Shown one piece after another: positions 35,824-44,539 of a DNA stretch of 64,000 nucleotides. A program made the position numbers and the translations under genes. Within the stretch, counting starts at the first letter, position 1. Every line of letters starts with the position of its first letter. The notes below the pieces were generated by a model. That model was not told the DNA's origin. It ran no database searches and saw nothing but the letters and a program-made list of their open reading frames with translations. The DNA comes from Janthinobacterium sp. PAMC25594. Lineage in GTDB: Bacteria > Pseudomonadota > Gammaproteobacteria > Burkholderiales > Burkholderiaceae_D. The stretch covers positions 3,224,001-3,288,000 of the forward strand of contig NZ_CP080377.1 in the NCBI RefSeq assembly GCF_019443505.1, read 5' to 3'.

Positions 35824-36261
35824 ATGTTTAACACCATCTTATTTCCCACCGACGGCTCGCCGCTGTCCGACAAAGCGGCCGAGACGGCCCTCGCCTTCGC
35901 TCAATTGAACAAGGCCAAGCTGGTTAGCATCAGCGTGGTGCAACCCTTCCCGTTCTCGCCGATGGCCGATGGCGGCATCGTGCTCGACGCCGGTTTGTAC
36001 GAGCAACAAATGCAGGAAGCATCGCAACGCGCCGTCGACAAGATCGGCGAAGCGGCGCGCGCCGTCGGCGTGCCCTTCGAAGGCGTGGTCGTCGTCTCGC
36101 CCAGCCCGCATGAGGAAATCGTCAATGCGGCGCAAACCTACCATTGCGACATCATCCTGATGGCCTCGCATGGCCGCAAAGGCTTGAACAAACTGTTCGT
36201 GGGCAGCGAAACGCAAAAAGTGCTGGCGCATACCCAGCTGCCAGTGATGGTCCTGCGCTAA
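35824..36261 (+). CDS. Universal stress protein, UspA family
   Basis: 145 residues. It starts MFNTILFPTDGSPLSDKAAETALAFA, and the ATP-binding loop MASHGRKGLNKLFVGSETQKVLAHTQLPVMVLR closes the protein (G-x2-G-x9-G-S/T). One Usp domain; family members bind ATP and help survival under starvation or oxidative stress. A perfect AGGAG lies seven to eight bases before the ATG. The message probably ends in the large palindrome that follows. Confidence 0.94.
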   Translation: MFNTILFPTDGSPLSDKAAETALAFAQLNKAKLVSISVVQPFPFSPMADGGIVLDAGLYEQQMQEASQRAVDKIGEAARAVGVPFEGVVVVSPSPHEEIVNAAQTYHCDIILMASHGRKGLNKLFVGSETQKVLAHTQLPVMVLR

Positions 36262-36378
36262 CACCTAACCAAACCTACTGCGCGTCGCGATTTGCGGCCT
36301 GCGATGCTCACTGTGCTAAAGCACAGCTGCGCTTCTCAGCCGCAACTCACTGCCGCTCGCTACGGTTTTGTTAGGTGT
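36261..36378. repeat. 118-bp imperfect palindrome between usp and mltA
   Basis: ACACCTAACCAAACC at the left end is matched by GGTTTTGTTAGGTGT at the right end, and the interior is also largely self-complementary around a centre CTGTGCT-AA-AGCACAG near 36318. The right side is followed by TTTTATT. It may be a dispersed repetitive element, a bidirectional terminator for the converging genes, or both. Confidence 0.75.
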
Positions 36379-36422
36379 TTTATTATGTAGGTACCGACCT
36401 TGCCCCCGGCGCCGCGAGAAAC

Positions 36423-37703
36423 TCAGCGCGCCGGCGCCTGCTTCGGCAACAATACCCACACGGCGCCGCTCTGCTTCATGCGGCCCGCATTCTCGGCCGC
36501 TTCCGCGCCAAAGCCAAAGAAATAATCGACCCGGATCGGCCCGCGAATGGCGCCGCCCGTATCCTGCGCCATCACCAAGCGCTGCAGGGGAATCTCGCTA
36601 TTGGCTTGCGTGGTGGACAGGAACACGGGCGCACCCAGCGGCAGGAAGCGCGAATCGATGGCCACCGAGCGCTGCGGCGTCAACGGCACGCCCAATGCGC
36701 CCTTCGGTCCCACTTTCGGATCGGGCAGGCGCTCTTCCTTGAAGAAGACATAGCTGGGATTGGCGTTGAACAATTCATCCTTGCGCGTGGGGTGGCCGGC
36801 GATCCACGCCTTGATGCCCTGCGCGGACGCCTGGCTCAAGGTCAGCTCGCCCTTGTCGACCAGGTAGCGGCCGATTGATTTGTACGGATGACCGTTCTGG
36901 TCCGCGTACGCCACGCGCACGGTTTCCTGCGTATCGGTCAGCTGCACGCGCCCGGAACCCTGCACTTGCAGGAAGAACGCCTCGACTTCGTCATCCACCC
37001 ACAGCAATTCCTTGCCCGTGACGGCCGTGGCGCGCTCGATGTCGGCGCGGGTCGCGTATGGGATCACTTTCTTGCCCACCAGCTTGCCGCGCAAGCGCAT
37101 GTTCTTCAGTTCCGGATACACGCCGGACAAGTCCACCGAAACGAGATCGTCGGGCACCTTGTACAACGGTGTCTGGTATGGACCACCGCGCTTGCGCGCC
37201 CCGTGCAGCAACGGCTCGTAATAGCCGGTCACCAAGCCGGTATTGGCGCCATCGGCGGTGATGACTTGATTGGGCACAAAGAAGGTCTCGAAGAACAGGC
37301 GGATGGCCTTGTCGCTGTCCGCATTCACCTGACGCGCAATCGTGCACGATTCCTTCCAGTCCGGGCGTTTCACCAGCACGCCGCACGAAGCCATGAAGGC
37401 GGGCCAGGCGGCGCGCATGTCGTCGCGGGCCCAGCCAGGCAAGGCGGCAAACTTGGCGGGCACGAAGGTGGGGGCCGTCGCCGCATCGATGGCGTCCTTG
37501 GCATCCTTGGCTTCGGCCGGCTTGGCCGGCACTGGCTTGACGACAGTCGGCGCAATCGCTGGCGCCTTGCCAGTCGCAGCGACCGGCTCTGCCGGCGGCG
37601 TGGTACAGGCGGACAGAGCAAGCGCGACGGCGCCGACTGAAACGGGTAGACTACCGCGTGTCAACAGACGGCGGGTAAATACTAAGCTGCGGGTAAATAA
37701 CAT
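36423..37703 (-). CDS. mltA: Membrane-bound lytic murein transglycosylase A (lipoprotein)
   Basis: 426 residues. The N-terminus has a lipobox LALSAC with Cys33, giving an outer-membrane lipoprotein. The MltA domain (GYYEPLLHGARKRGGPYQTPLY, FFLQVQGSGRVQL) is followed by the 3D domain with the aspartates in MAQDTGGAIRGPIRVDYFFGFG. MltA cleaves peptidoglycan between MurNAc and GlcNAc, forming 1,6-anhydro ends. A long in-frame upstream extension exists, but the ATG at 37703 gives the signal peptide, so I chose it. It is divergent from a small membrane-protein gene starting 11 bases away. Confidence 0.94.
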   Translation of the reverse strand: MLFTRSLVFTRRLLTRGSLPVSVGAVALALSACTTPPAEPVAATGKAPAIAPTVVKPVPAKPAEAKDAKDAIDAATAPTFVPAKFAALPGWARDDMRAAWPAFMASCGVLVKRPDWKESCTIARQVNADSDKAIRLFFETFFVPNQVITADGANTGLVTGYYEPLLHGARKRGGPYQTPLYKVPDDLVSVDLSGVYPELKNMRLRGKLVGKKVIPYATRADIERATAVTGKELLWVDDEVEAFFLQVQGSGRVQLTDTQETVRVAYADQNGHPYKSIGRYLVDKGELTLSQASAQGIKAWIAGHPTRKDELFNANPSYVFFKEERLPDPKVGPKGALGVPLTPQRSVAIDSRFLPLGAPVFLSTTQANSEIPLQRLVMAQDTGGAIRGPIRVDYFFGFGAEAAENAGRMKQSGAVWVLLPKQAPAR

Positions 37704-37713
37704 AGGGGTACGT

Positions 37714-37860
37714 ATGTGGATCTTGATGATAGAGGCGCTGGTAGCGTTCTTCTTGCTGGCATTTATAGTCTGGTGGACCATGTATTCGGGTAAAAAACCC
37801 GCACCACCGGCGCGCAAGCAGCTCGGCGAAGAACAGGACAGCACCGAAAAGCTGAAGTAA
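37714..37860 (+). CDS. Small 48-residue single-span membrane protein
   Basis: MWILMIEALVAFFLLAFIV followed by WWTMYSGKKP: one membrane segment (about 3-23), then a short charged tail rich in Pro, Lys, Gln and Glu, predicted to face the cytoplasm. AGGGG lies five to nine bases before the ATG, and a GC hairpin closes the unit. I do not recognise the family. It starts 11 bases from the divergent mltA start, so both promoters must overlap the opposite coding start. Composition and the ribosome site argue for a real gene. Confidence 0.65.
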   Translation: MWILMIEALVAFFLLAFIVWWTMYSGKKPAPPARKQLGEEQDSTEKLK

Positions 37861-37861
37861 G

Positions 37862-37879
37862 GGGGGGCGCAAGCCCCCG
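37862..37879. terminator. GC hairpin between the small membrane protein gene and apaG
   Basis: GGGGGC-GCAA-GCCCCC, a very stable stem with a GNRA loop, between two converging genes. There is no T run, so it may be a processing barrier rather than a classical terminator. Confidence 0.5.
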
Positions 37880-37887
37880 GCGTTGCG

Positions 37888-38268
37888 TTAATGCAGGGTG
37901 CGCGGCACCGACAGCACGAACTCGGGAATCGGCGCTTCGAACTGATGGCCATCCTCGGCCACGCAGAAGTATTCGCCGTGCATCGAGCCCTGCGGCGTGC
38001 CCAGCATGGTGCCGCTCGTGTATTCGAACTGTTCGCCCGGCTGCAGCAGCGGCTGGTGGCCGACGGCGCCCAGGCCGCGCACCTCTTCCACCTTGTTGTT
38101 CGCATCCGTGATGACCCAGTGGCGCGAAATCAGTTGCGCGCCAGCCGTGCCCGTGTTGACGACGCGAATCGTGTAGCTGAACACGTGCCGCCCCTGGTCC
38201 GGTGCCGATTGCTCGGGCAGATATTGCGTCTTGACCGTTACCGTAAATTCATAAGTCGCCATCGTCAT
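37888..38268 (-). CDS. apaG: ApaG protein
   Basis: 126 residues, a single ApaG/DUF525 domain: FTVTVKTQYLPEQSAPDQGRHVFSYTIRVVNTG, then RHWVITDANNKVEEVRGLGAVGHQPLLQPGEQFEYTSG with the GxGxxG-like loop, and GSMHGEYFC. A small fibronectin-like fold; linked with Co2+/Mg2+ tolerance and Ap4A metabolism in enterobacteria, biochemical role unresolved. Its position next to rpe is typical of Burkholderiales. Confidence 0.94.
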   Translation of the reverse strand: MTMATYEFTVTVKTQYLPEQSAPDQGRHVFSYTIRVVNTGTAGAQLISRHWVITDANNKVEEVRGLGAVGHQPLLQPGEQFEYTSGTMLGTPQGSMHGEYFCVAEDGHQFEAPIPEFVLSVPRTLH

Positions 38269-38421
38269 TCCTATTCAGACATTGCCAGTCGTATATTGTG
38301 TGTCGCGCGCGCCGCATTGGCCATCGCGCGCCGTGTATTCTGCGTTCCAGTGAGGCATGGTAACGGCGTCAAGCGTAAAATAGCGCATCTTCGCATTTTC
38401 TACTCTTAGCCCTAAGCCACC

Positions 38422-39096
38422 ATGACAACATTCCGTATCGCTCCCAGCATCCTGTCCGCCGACTTTGCCCGCCTGGGCGAGGAAGTGCGCAACGTCGTTA
38501 CCGCCGGCGCCGACATCATCCACTTCGACGTCATGGATAACCATTATGTGCCGAACCTGACCATCGGCCCGCTGGTGTGCGAAGCGATTCGCCCGCACGT
38601 GCAAGTCCCCATCGATGTGCACCTGATGGTCAAGCCTGTCGATCGCATTATCCCGGATTTCGCCAAGGCTGGCGCGAACATCATCACCTTCCACCCGGAA
38701 GCGTCGGATCACCTTGACCGTTCCTTGCAGCTGATCCGCGACAATGGCTGCAAATCGGGCCTGGTGTTCAACCCGGGCACGCCGCTGCACTACCTGGAAC
38801 ACGTGATGGACAAGATCGACATCATCCTGATCATGTCGGTCAACCCGGGCTTCGGCGGCCAGTCCTTCATTCCGCAAGCGCTGAAGAAAATCGCCGAAGC
38901 ACGCCGCATGATCGACGAATCGGGCCGTGACATCATGCTGGAAGTCGACGGCGGCATCAAGATCGACAACATCGCCGCCGCCGCCGCCGCCGGCGCCGAC
39001 ACCTTCGTCGCCGGCTCGGCCATCTTCGGCAAGCCGGATTACAAGGCAGTCATCGACGCCATGCGTGCCGAATTGGCAAAAGTGACGGGCGCCTGA
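38422..39096 (+). CDS. rpe: Ribulose-phosphate 3-epimerase
   Basis: 224 residues, complete TIM barrel. Motifs: [17 protein letters not shown], the metal site [41 protein letters not shown] and [11 protein letters not shown]. It interconverts ribulose 5-phosphate and xylulose 5-phosphate in the pentose phosphate pathway with a divalent metal. Its TGA overlaps the ATG of gph by one base, so the two are coupled; together they precede the trp genes as in other Betaproteobacteria. Confidence 0.97.
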   Translation: MTTFRIAPSILSADFARLGEEVRNVVTAGADIIHFDVMDNHYVPNLTIGPLVCEAIRPHVQVPIDVHLMVKPVDRIIPDFAKAGANIITFHPEASDHLDRSLQLIRDNGCKSGLVFNPGTPLHYLEHVMDKIDIILIMSVNPGFGGQSFIPQALKKIAEARRMIDESGRDIMLEVDGGIKIDNIAAAAAAGADTFVAGSAIFGKPDYKAVIDAMRAELAKVTGA

Positions 39097-39812
39097 TGCA
39101 AGCGGGCAAGGTGAAAGACCACGTACTGGCCGGCGTGCGCGCCGCCATCATCGACCTCGATGGCACGATGCTCGACACCGTGCCCGATTTTCATGTCGCC
39201 ATCAACGGCATGCGCGCCGAACTGGACCTGGCGCCCATCAGCGCCGAGGCCATCAAGCGGATGGTGGGCAAGGGTTCGGAAAACCTGATCCGCACCGTGC
39301 TGGCCCTGGACTTCGACGCGGCCGGTGTGGAACAGCGTTTTGAGCACGCCATGGACGCCTACCAGCGTCATTACCTGGCCGTCAACGGCCAGTACAGCAC
39401 CCTGTACCCGGACGTGGAAGCAGGGCTGGCGGCGATGAAGGCGGCGGGCTTGCGCCTGGCCTGCGTCACCAACAAACCGATCGCCTTCGCCCTGCCCCTG
39501 CTGCAACAGAAAAACCTGGCGCAGTATTTCGAGATCGTCTACGGTGGCGATTCGCTGCCGCAGAAAAAACCGCATCCCATGCCGCTGCTGCAAGTGTGTG
39601 CGGACTTCGACCTGGCGCCCGCCAAAGTGGTGGCCATCGGCGACTCCTCGAATGACGCGCAAGCGGCACGGGCTGCGGCCTGCCCCGTCTTGACCGTACC
39701 GTATGGCTACAACCACGGACACTCTATACACGACACCGATTCCGATGGTATAGTAAATACGCTGCTCGAAGCGGCGCATTTTATAAGCATGCACAACAGA
39801 CCAGCATACTGA
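39096..39812 (+). CDS. gph: Phosphoglycolate phosphatase
   Basis: 238 residues of the HAD superfamily: motif I IIDLDGTMLDTVPD, motif II LACVTNKP, motif III lysine in PQKKPHPMPL and motif IV AIGDSSNDAQAARAA. The cap domain type and the neighbours rpe and trpE fit Gph, which removes 2-phosphoglycolate. Translationally coupled to rpe. The 3' end is followed within 13 bases by the trp leader region. Confidence 0.93.
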   Translation: MQAGKVKDHVLAGVRAAIIDLDGTMLDTVPDFHVAINGMRAELDLAPISAEAIKRMVGKGSENLIRTVLALDFDAAGVEQRFEHAMDAYQRHYLAVNGQYSTLYPDVEAGLAAMKAAGLRLACVTNKPIAFALPLLQQKNLAQYFEIVYGGDSLPQKKPHPMPLLQVCADFDLAPAKVVAIGDSSNDAQAARAAACPVLTVPYGYNHGHSIHDTDSDGIVNTLLEAAHFISMHNRPAY

Positions 39813-39825
39813 CCCACACCACATC

Positions 39826-39918
39826 GTGAACACGTTTCTCATCAAAAAACACAATGTCACCCAAACCGGCTCGATTGAGGCCTGGCTTTGGCGACGCTGG
39901 CAATCCTGGCAGGCCTGA
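39826..39918 (+). CDS. trpL: trp operon leader peptide (attenuation)
   Basis: A 30-codon frame starting GTG and ending TGA, encoding MNTFLIKKHNVTQTGSIEA followed by WLWRRWQSWQA: four Trp codons within nine residues just before the stop. This density and the place between gph and trpE mark a trp leader peptide; ribosome stalling at these codons would decide between antiterminator and terminator. No strong Shine-Dalgarno is visible. Too short and GTG-started, so automatic annotation usually misses it. Confidence 0.8.
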   Translation: MNTFLIKKHNVTQTGSIEAWLWRRWQSWQA

Positions 39919-39939
39919 GGGCCGAGCCGTGTAAGATTG

Positions 39940-39977
39940 CTGTCGGCTGCGCGCACGCGTGCAGTGGCAGGTTTTTT
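39940..39977 (+). terminator. trp attenuator hairpin
   Basis: CTGTCG-G-CTGCGC pairs with GTGCAGTGGCAG (one bulge), followed by GTTTTTTG. It lies 22 bases after the leader-peptide stop; the stretch GGGCCGAGCC just after the stop can compete for pairing with GTCGGCTGC, as expected for an antiterminator. Confidence 0.7.
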
Positions 39978-40039
39978 GATAACCCACCGCAGGGTTTGTG
40001 CATCGCGCACACTTGTACCCTGACGGCATGGAGAGACAC

Positions 40040-41536
40040 ATGACCGAACTCGAATTCAAATCGCTGGCCCAGCAAGGCTACAACCGCATCCCTCTGATCG
40101 CGGAAGCTTTTGCCGACCTGGAGACCCCGCTCACGCTGTACCTGAAACTGGCACAGACCCAGCAAGGCGGCAAAAACACCTTTCTGCTCGAATCCGTCGT
40201 CGGCGGCGAACGCTTCGGCCGCTATTCCTTCATCGGCCTGCCCGCCACCACGGTGTTGCGCAGCCATGGCAACCGCACGGAAATCGTCAAGAACGGCGCC
40301 GTGATCGAAGAGCACGAAGGCAATCCGCTCGACTTCATCGAACAGTACCAATCGCGCTTCAAAGTGGCCCTGCGCCCCGGCATGCCGCGTTTCTGCGGCG
40401 GCCTGGCCGGCTACTTCGGCTACGACACCGTGCGCCACATCGAGAAAAAGCTGGCCGGCGGCGCGCCGAAAGACGACTTGAACCTGCCCGACATCCAGTT
40501 GATGGTGACGGAAGAACTGGCCGTCATCGACAACCTGTCCGGCAAGCTGTATCTGATCGTCTACGCCGACACCACGCAGCCCGAGTCGTTCAGCAAGGCG
40601 CGCCAGCGCCTGAAAGACTTGCGCATGATGCTGCGCCGTGGCGTCGATGCTCCCGTGACCAGCGCTTCCGTGCGCACGGAAACCATCCGCGACTTTTCCA
40701 AGGAAGACTACCTGAAGGCCGTCGCCAAGGCGCATGAATACGTGATGGCCGGCGACCTGATGCAGGTGCAGATCGGCCAGCGCATCCGCAAACCGTATGT
40801 CGATTCGCCGCTGACCCTGTACCGCGCCCTGCGTTCGCTCAATCCGTCGCCGTATATGTACTTCTATAATTTCGGCGACATGCAGATCATCGGCGCCTCG
40901 CCCGAGATTTTGGTGCGCAACGAGACGAGGGCGGACGGCGGCAAGAAAGTCACCTTGCGCCCCATCGCCGGCACCCGTCCGCGCGGCGCCACGCCAGAGC
41001 GCGACGCCGAGCTGTCGGCCGAACTGCTGGCCGATCCGAAAGAGATCGCCGAACACGTGATGCTGATCGACCTGGCGCGCAACGACATCGGCCGCATCGC
41101 CGAAACGGGCAGCGTGCAAGTCACCGACCGCATGGTCATCGAAAAATACTCGCACGTGCAGCACATCGTCTCGAACGTGGAAGGCACGCTGAAAGACGGC
41201 CTGTCGAACCTGGACGTGCTGCGCGCCACCTTCCCCGCCGGCACCCTGACGGGCGCGCCGAAAGTGCGTGCCATGGAAGTGATTGACGAACTCGAAATCA
41301 CCAAGCGCGGCATCTATGGCGGCGCCTGCGGCTACCTGTCGTTTGGCGGCGAAATGGACGTGGCGATCGCGATTCGTACGGGCGTGATCAAGGACGGCAT
41401 GCTGTATGTGCAGGCCGCGGCCGGCATCGTGGCCGACTCGATCCCCGAAATGGAATGGCAGGAAACCGAAAACAAGGCGCGCGCCGTATTGCGCGCCGCC
41501 GAACAAGTGCAAGATGGCCTGGATGGGGAGTTTTAA
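40040..41536 (+). CDS. trpE: Anthranilate synthase component I
   Basis: 498 residues. N-terminal feedback site with LLES ([19 protein letters not shown]), then the chorismate-binding domain: [67 protein letters not shown] and [22 protein letters not shown]. It makes anthranilate from chorismate using ammonia from TrpG. The start [18 protein letters not shown] is the usual one, with GGAGAG upstream. Controlled by the attenuator before it and, by family, by Trp inhibition. trpG starts one base after its stop. Confidence 0.97.
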   Translation: MTELEFKSLAQQGYNRIPLIAEAFADLETPLTLYLKLAQTQQGGKNTFLLESVVGGERFGRYSFIGLPATTVLRSHGNRTEIVKNGAVIEEHEGNPLDFIEQYQSRFKVALRPGMPRFCGGLAGYFGYDTVRHIEKKLAGGAPKDDLNLPDIQLMVTEELAVIDNLSGKLYLIVYADTTQPESFSKARQRLKDLRMMLRRGVDAPVTSASVRTETIRDFSKEDYLKAVAKAHEYVMAGDLMQVQIGQRIRKPYVDSPLTLYRALRSLNPSPYMYFYNFGDMQIIGASPEILVRNETRADGGKKVTLRPIAGTRPRGATPERDAELSAELLADPKEIAEHVMLIDLARNDIGRIAETGSVQVTDRMVIEKYSHVQHIVSNVEGTLKDGLSNLDVLRATFPAGTLTGAPKVRAMEVIDELEITKRGIYGGACGYLSFGGEMDVAIAIRTGVIKDGMLYVQAAAGIVADSIPEMEWQETENKARAVLRAAEQVQDGLDGEF

Positions 41537-41537
41537 G

Positions 41538-42101
41538 ATGCTGCTAATGATCGACAACTACGACTCCTTCACCTACAACATCGTGCAGTATTTCGGCGAG
41601 TTGGGCGAAGACGTGCGGGTCTACCGCAACGATGAAATCACGATCGAGCAGATCGAGGCGCTGAACCCGGACCGCATCTGCATCTCGCCCGGCCCGAAAG
41701 CGCCGGCCCAGGCGGGCATTTCGGTCGAAGTGCTCAAGCACTTCGCCGGCAAGAAACCGATACTGGGCGTCTGTCTGGGCCACCAGGCCATCGGCGAGGC
41801 GTTTGGCGGCAAAGTCATCCGCGCCAAGCAGGTCATGCATGGCAAGACTTCCCTCATCGCGCATACGGGCGTGGGCGTCTTCAAAGGCTTGCCCAGCCCC
41901 TTCACAGTGATCCGCTACCACTCTTTGGCGATCGAACGCGCCTCGCTGCCTTCCTGCCTGGAAGTGACGGCGTGGACGGACGACGGCGAAATCATGGGCG
42001 TGCGCCACCGGGAATACGATATCGAGGGCGTGCAGTTTCACCCCGAATCGATCCTCTCGGAGCACGGCCACGCCCTGCTGAAGAATTTCCTCGAGCGCTG
42101 A
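41538..42101 (+). CDS. trpG: Anthranilate synthase component II (glutamine amidotransferase)
   Basis: 187 residues, class I glutamine amidotransferase: [35 protein letters not shown], nucleophile Cys in [16 protein letters not shown], and His-x-Glu in VQFHPESIL. It releases ammonia for TrpE and may also serve PabB. GGGGAG lies within the end of trpE seven bases upstream, so translation is coupled. Confidence 0.96.
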   Translation: MLLMIDNYDSFTYNIVQYFGELGEDVRVYRNDEITIEQIEALNPDRICISPGPKAPAQAGISVEVLKHFAGKKPILGVCLGHQAIGEAFGGKVIRAKQVMHGKTSLIAHTGVGVFKGLPSPFTVIRYHSLAIERASLPSCLEVTAWTDDGEIMGVRHREYDIEGVQFHPESILSEHGHALLKNFLER

Positions 42102-42166
42102 TTCCAAGCGCACGCCACGGCGTGCCATCAGTGTCCTCCTGCGCCATCATTGAAGAAGGAAGCATC

Positions 42167-43210
42167 ATGCCGATCACCCCACAAGAAGCCCTGCTGCGCT
42201 GCATCGAACACCGCGAAATTTTTCACGACGAAATGCTGTACCTGTTCCGCCAGATCATGTCCGGCGAAATGTCGCCCACCATGATCGCGGCCCTGACCAT
42301 GGGTTTACGCGTGAAAAAGGAAACCATCGGCGAAATCGCCGCCGCCGCGCAAGTGATGCGCGAGTTTTCCACCAAGGTGCCGATGGCCGACACCACCAAC
42401 CTGCTCGACATCGTCGGCACGGGCGGCGACGGCGCGCACACATTCAATATCTCCACCGCGTCGATGTTCGTGGCGGCGGCAGCCGGCGCGCGCGTGGCCA
42501 AGCATGGCGGGCGCAGCGTCTCGTCCTCGTCCGGCAGCGCCGACGTGCTGGACTCCCTGGGCGTCAACATCAACCTGCAACCCGAGCAGATCGCCCAGTC
42601 GATCGCGCAAACGGGCATCGGTTTCATGTACGCACCGAACCACCACGCGGCCATGAAGCATGCGGCGCCCGTGCGCAAGGAGCTGGGCGTGCGCACGATC
42701 TTCAATATCCTCGGCCCGCTGACGAATCCCGCCGGCGCCCCGAACATCCTGATGGGCGTGTTCCACGCCGACCTGGTCGGCATCCAGGTACGCGTGCTGC
42801 AGCGCCTGGGCGCGCAGCATGCCATCGTCGTGTATGGCCGCGACAATATGGATGAAGTGTCGCTGGGCGCGGCCACCATGGTGGGTGAATTGATCAACGG
42901 CGAAATCCGCGAATATGAAATCCATCCTGAGGATTTCGGCATGTCGATGATCGCCAGCCGCAATCTGAAGGTAGCCGATTCCATCGAATCGAAAGCCAAG
43001 ATGATGGAAGCGCTGCGCGGTGAACCCGGTGCGGCGGCAGACATCGTCGCCCTGAACGCGGGTACGGCGCTGTACGCGGCCGGCGTGGCCAGCTCGATCG
43101 AAGATGGCCTGGCGCGCGCGCGCACCGCCGTCAGCTCGGGCGCCGCCCTGGCAAAACTGGAACAATTCGTGCAAGTGACGCAGCAGCTTGGCACCCCGGC
43201 GCAAGCGTAA
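42167..43210 (+). CDS. trpD: Anthranilate phosphoribosyltransferase
   Basis: 347 residues. Glycine-rich PRPP site [40 protein letters not shown], the [31 protein letters not shown] block and [16 protein letters not shown]. It transfers phosphoribosyl from PRPP to anthranilate. The start ATG at 42167 has AGGAAG upstream and begins [23 protein letters not shown] as in homologues. Third gene of the trp unit. Confidence 0.97.
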   Translation: MPITPQEALLRCIEHREIFHDEMLYLFRQIMSGEMSPTMIAALTMGLRVKKETIGEIAAAAQVMREFSTKVPMADTTNLLDIVGTGGDGAHTFNISTASMFVAAAAGARVAKHGGRSVSSSSGSADVLDSLGVNINLQPEQIAQSIAQTGIGFMYAPNHHAAMKHAAPVRKELGVRTIFNILGPLTNPAGAPNILMGVFHADLVGIQVRVLQRLGAQHAIVVYGRDNMDEVSLGAATMVGELINGEIREYEIHPEDFGMSMIASRNLKVADSIESKAKMMEALRGEPGAAADIVALNAGTALYAAGVASSIEDGLARARTAVSSGAALAKLEQFVQVTQQLGTPAQA

Positions 43211-43244
43211 GCTCCTCGCCCTCCTTGAAAGAATAGCGACCATC

Positions 43245-44045
43245 ATGTCCGACATACTCGATAAAATCCTGGCCGTGAAGGCCGATGAAGTGGCCAAGGC
43301 CAAAGCCCACCGCAGCCTGGCCAGCCTGCGCGGCGACGTGGAAAGCGACAGCGCCCTGCGCACCGATCTGCGCGGCTTCGAAGCGAGCCTGCGCCAGCAC
43401 ATCGCCGCCGGCAAGCCCGGCATCATCGCCGAAGTCAAAAAGGCGTCGCCGTCGAAAGGCGTGATCCGCGCCGACTTCCGCCCGGCGGACATCGCCGCCA
43501 GCTATGCGGCGCATGGCGCGGCTTGCCTGTCCGTGCTGACGGATGAACAGTTCTTCCAGGGATCCGTGGCCTATCTGCAGCAGGCGCGCGCCGCCTGCGC
43601 CATTCCCGTGCTGCGCAAGGACTTCATGGTCGACATGTACCAGATCTATGAAGCACGCGCCATGGGCGCAGACTGCATCCTGCTGATCGTCGCGGCGCTC
43701 GACCATGGCCTGATGGCGGAGATGGAAGCGTGCGCCCACGAACTGGGCATGGGCGTGCTGATCGAAAGCCATGATGGCGACGAACTGACGGCGGCCCTGA
43801 AACTCAAGAGCGCGCTGATCGGCATCAACAACCGCAACCTGCGCACCTTCGAGACCTCGCTCGACACCACCATCAATCTCTTGCCGCGCATCCCGCAAGA
43901 CAAATTGATCATCACGGAATCGGGCATCCACAGCACGGCCGACGTGCAACGCATGCGCGACGCGCACATCCACAGCTTCCTGGTGGGCGAAGCGTTCATG
44001 CGCGCGCCCGACCCCGGCGTGGAGCTGGCACGCCTGTTCAGTTAA
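43245..44045 (+). CDS. trpC: Indole-3-glycerol-phosphate synthase
   Basis: 266 residues, TIM barrel: [19 protein letters not shown] (catalytic Lys), [58 protein letters not shown] and [15 protein letters not shown]. It closes the ring of CdRP to indole-3-glycerol phosphate. It is not fused to TrpF, as usual in Betaproteobacteria. It ends the trpEGDC unit; trpF, trpB and trpA are not in this window. Confidence 0.97.
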   Translation: MSDILDKILAVKADEVAKAKAHRSLASLRGDVESDSALRTDLRGFEASLRQHIAAGKPGIIAEVKKASPSKGVIRADFRPADIAASYAAHGAACLSVLTDEQFFQGSVAYLQQARAACAIPVLRKDFMVDMYQIYEARAMGADCILLIVAALDHGLMAEMEACAHELGMGVLIESHDGDELTAALKLKSALIGINNRNLRTFETSLDTTINLLPRIPQDKLIITESGIHSTADVQRMRDAHIHSFLVGEAFMRAPDPGVELARLFS

Positions 44046-44065
44046 ACCATGGTAGGCTGGCAGCC

Positions 44066-44539
44066 ATGAGACACGCAATCACCGTCCTTGCCGCCACTGT
44101 CCTGCTGTCGGCCTGCCAGACTGCACCCCCGCAAGGGGAGCGCAGGCCTTCGCCAGCGGAGCGCATTCCCTCTGGCACGCCGGCCGCGCTACAGCTTGCC
44201 GCCAACATCGACGCCTACAAGTCGCTGGTGGCGCAGCAGATCATGGCAGCCAACGGCGCCTACATGTTCAGCGGGCGCCTGCCGCCCATGCTGCCGGCCA
44301 TCGTCGTGCTCGACCTGAGCGTGGGCCCAGACGGCGAGCTGAAAAGCGTGCACGTGCACCGTTCGCGCGACAGCGAAGCCTCGGCCGCCGCGCTGGCCGC
44401 CGTGCGGCGCGTGCAAACTCTCTTTCCGCCGGCGGCACACCTGATGCGCCGCCACGCCAAAACCTTCGATTTTTCCGAAACCTTCCTCTTCAACGACCAA
44501 TACCGCTTCCAGCTGCGGACATTGTCAGGTCCGCAGTAA
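44066..44539 (+). CDS. Small lipoprotein with TonB-C-like domain
   Basis: 157 residues. Lipobox LLSAC with Cys17. The C-terminal half (AIVVLDLSVGPDGELKSVHVHRSRDSEASAAALAAVRRVQTLFPP) follows the beta-alpha-beta pattern of TonB C-terminal domains, as in TonB-family lipoproteins of this group. Function unknown; a periplasmic protein anchored in a membrane is expected. It starts 20 bases after trpC and may be co-transcribed. Its last 50 bases overlap the 3' end of the opposite diguanylate cyclase gene. A second TonB-C lipoprotein gene lies at 58097-58486. Confidence 0.75.
   Translation: MRHAITVLAATVLLSACQTAPPQGERRPSPAERIPSGTPAALQLAANIDAYKSLVAQQIMAANGAYMFSGRLPPMLPAIVVLDLSVGPDGELKSVHVHRSRDSEASAAALAAVRRVQTLFPPAAHLMRRHAKTFDFSETFLFNDQYRFQLRTLSGPQ

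Noticed and set aside
39857..41557. 566-codon open frame opposite trpE
   Set aside because: Antisense shadow of trpE that also crosses the trp leader; no domain.
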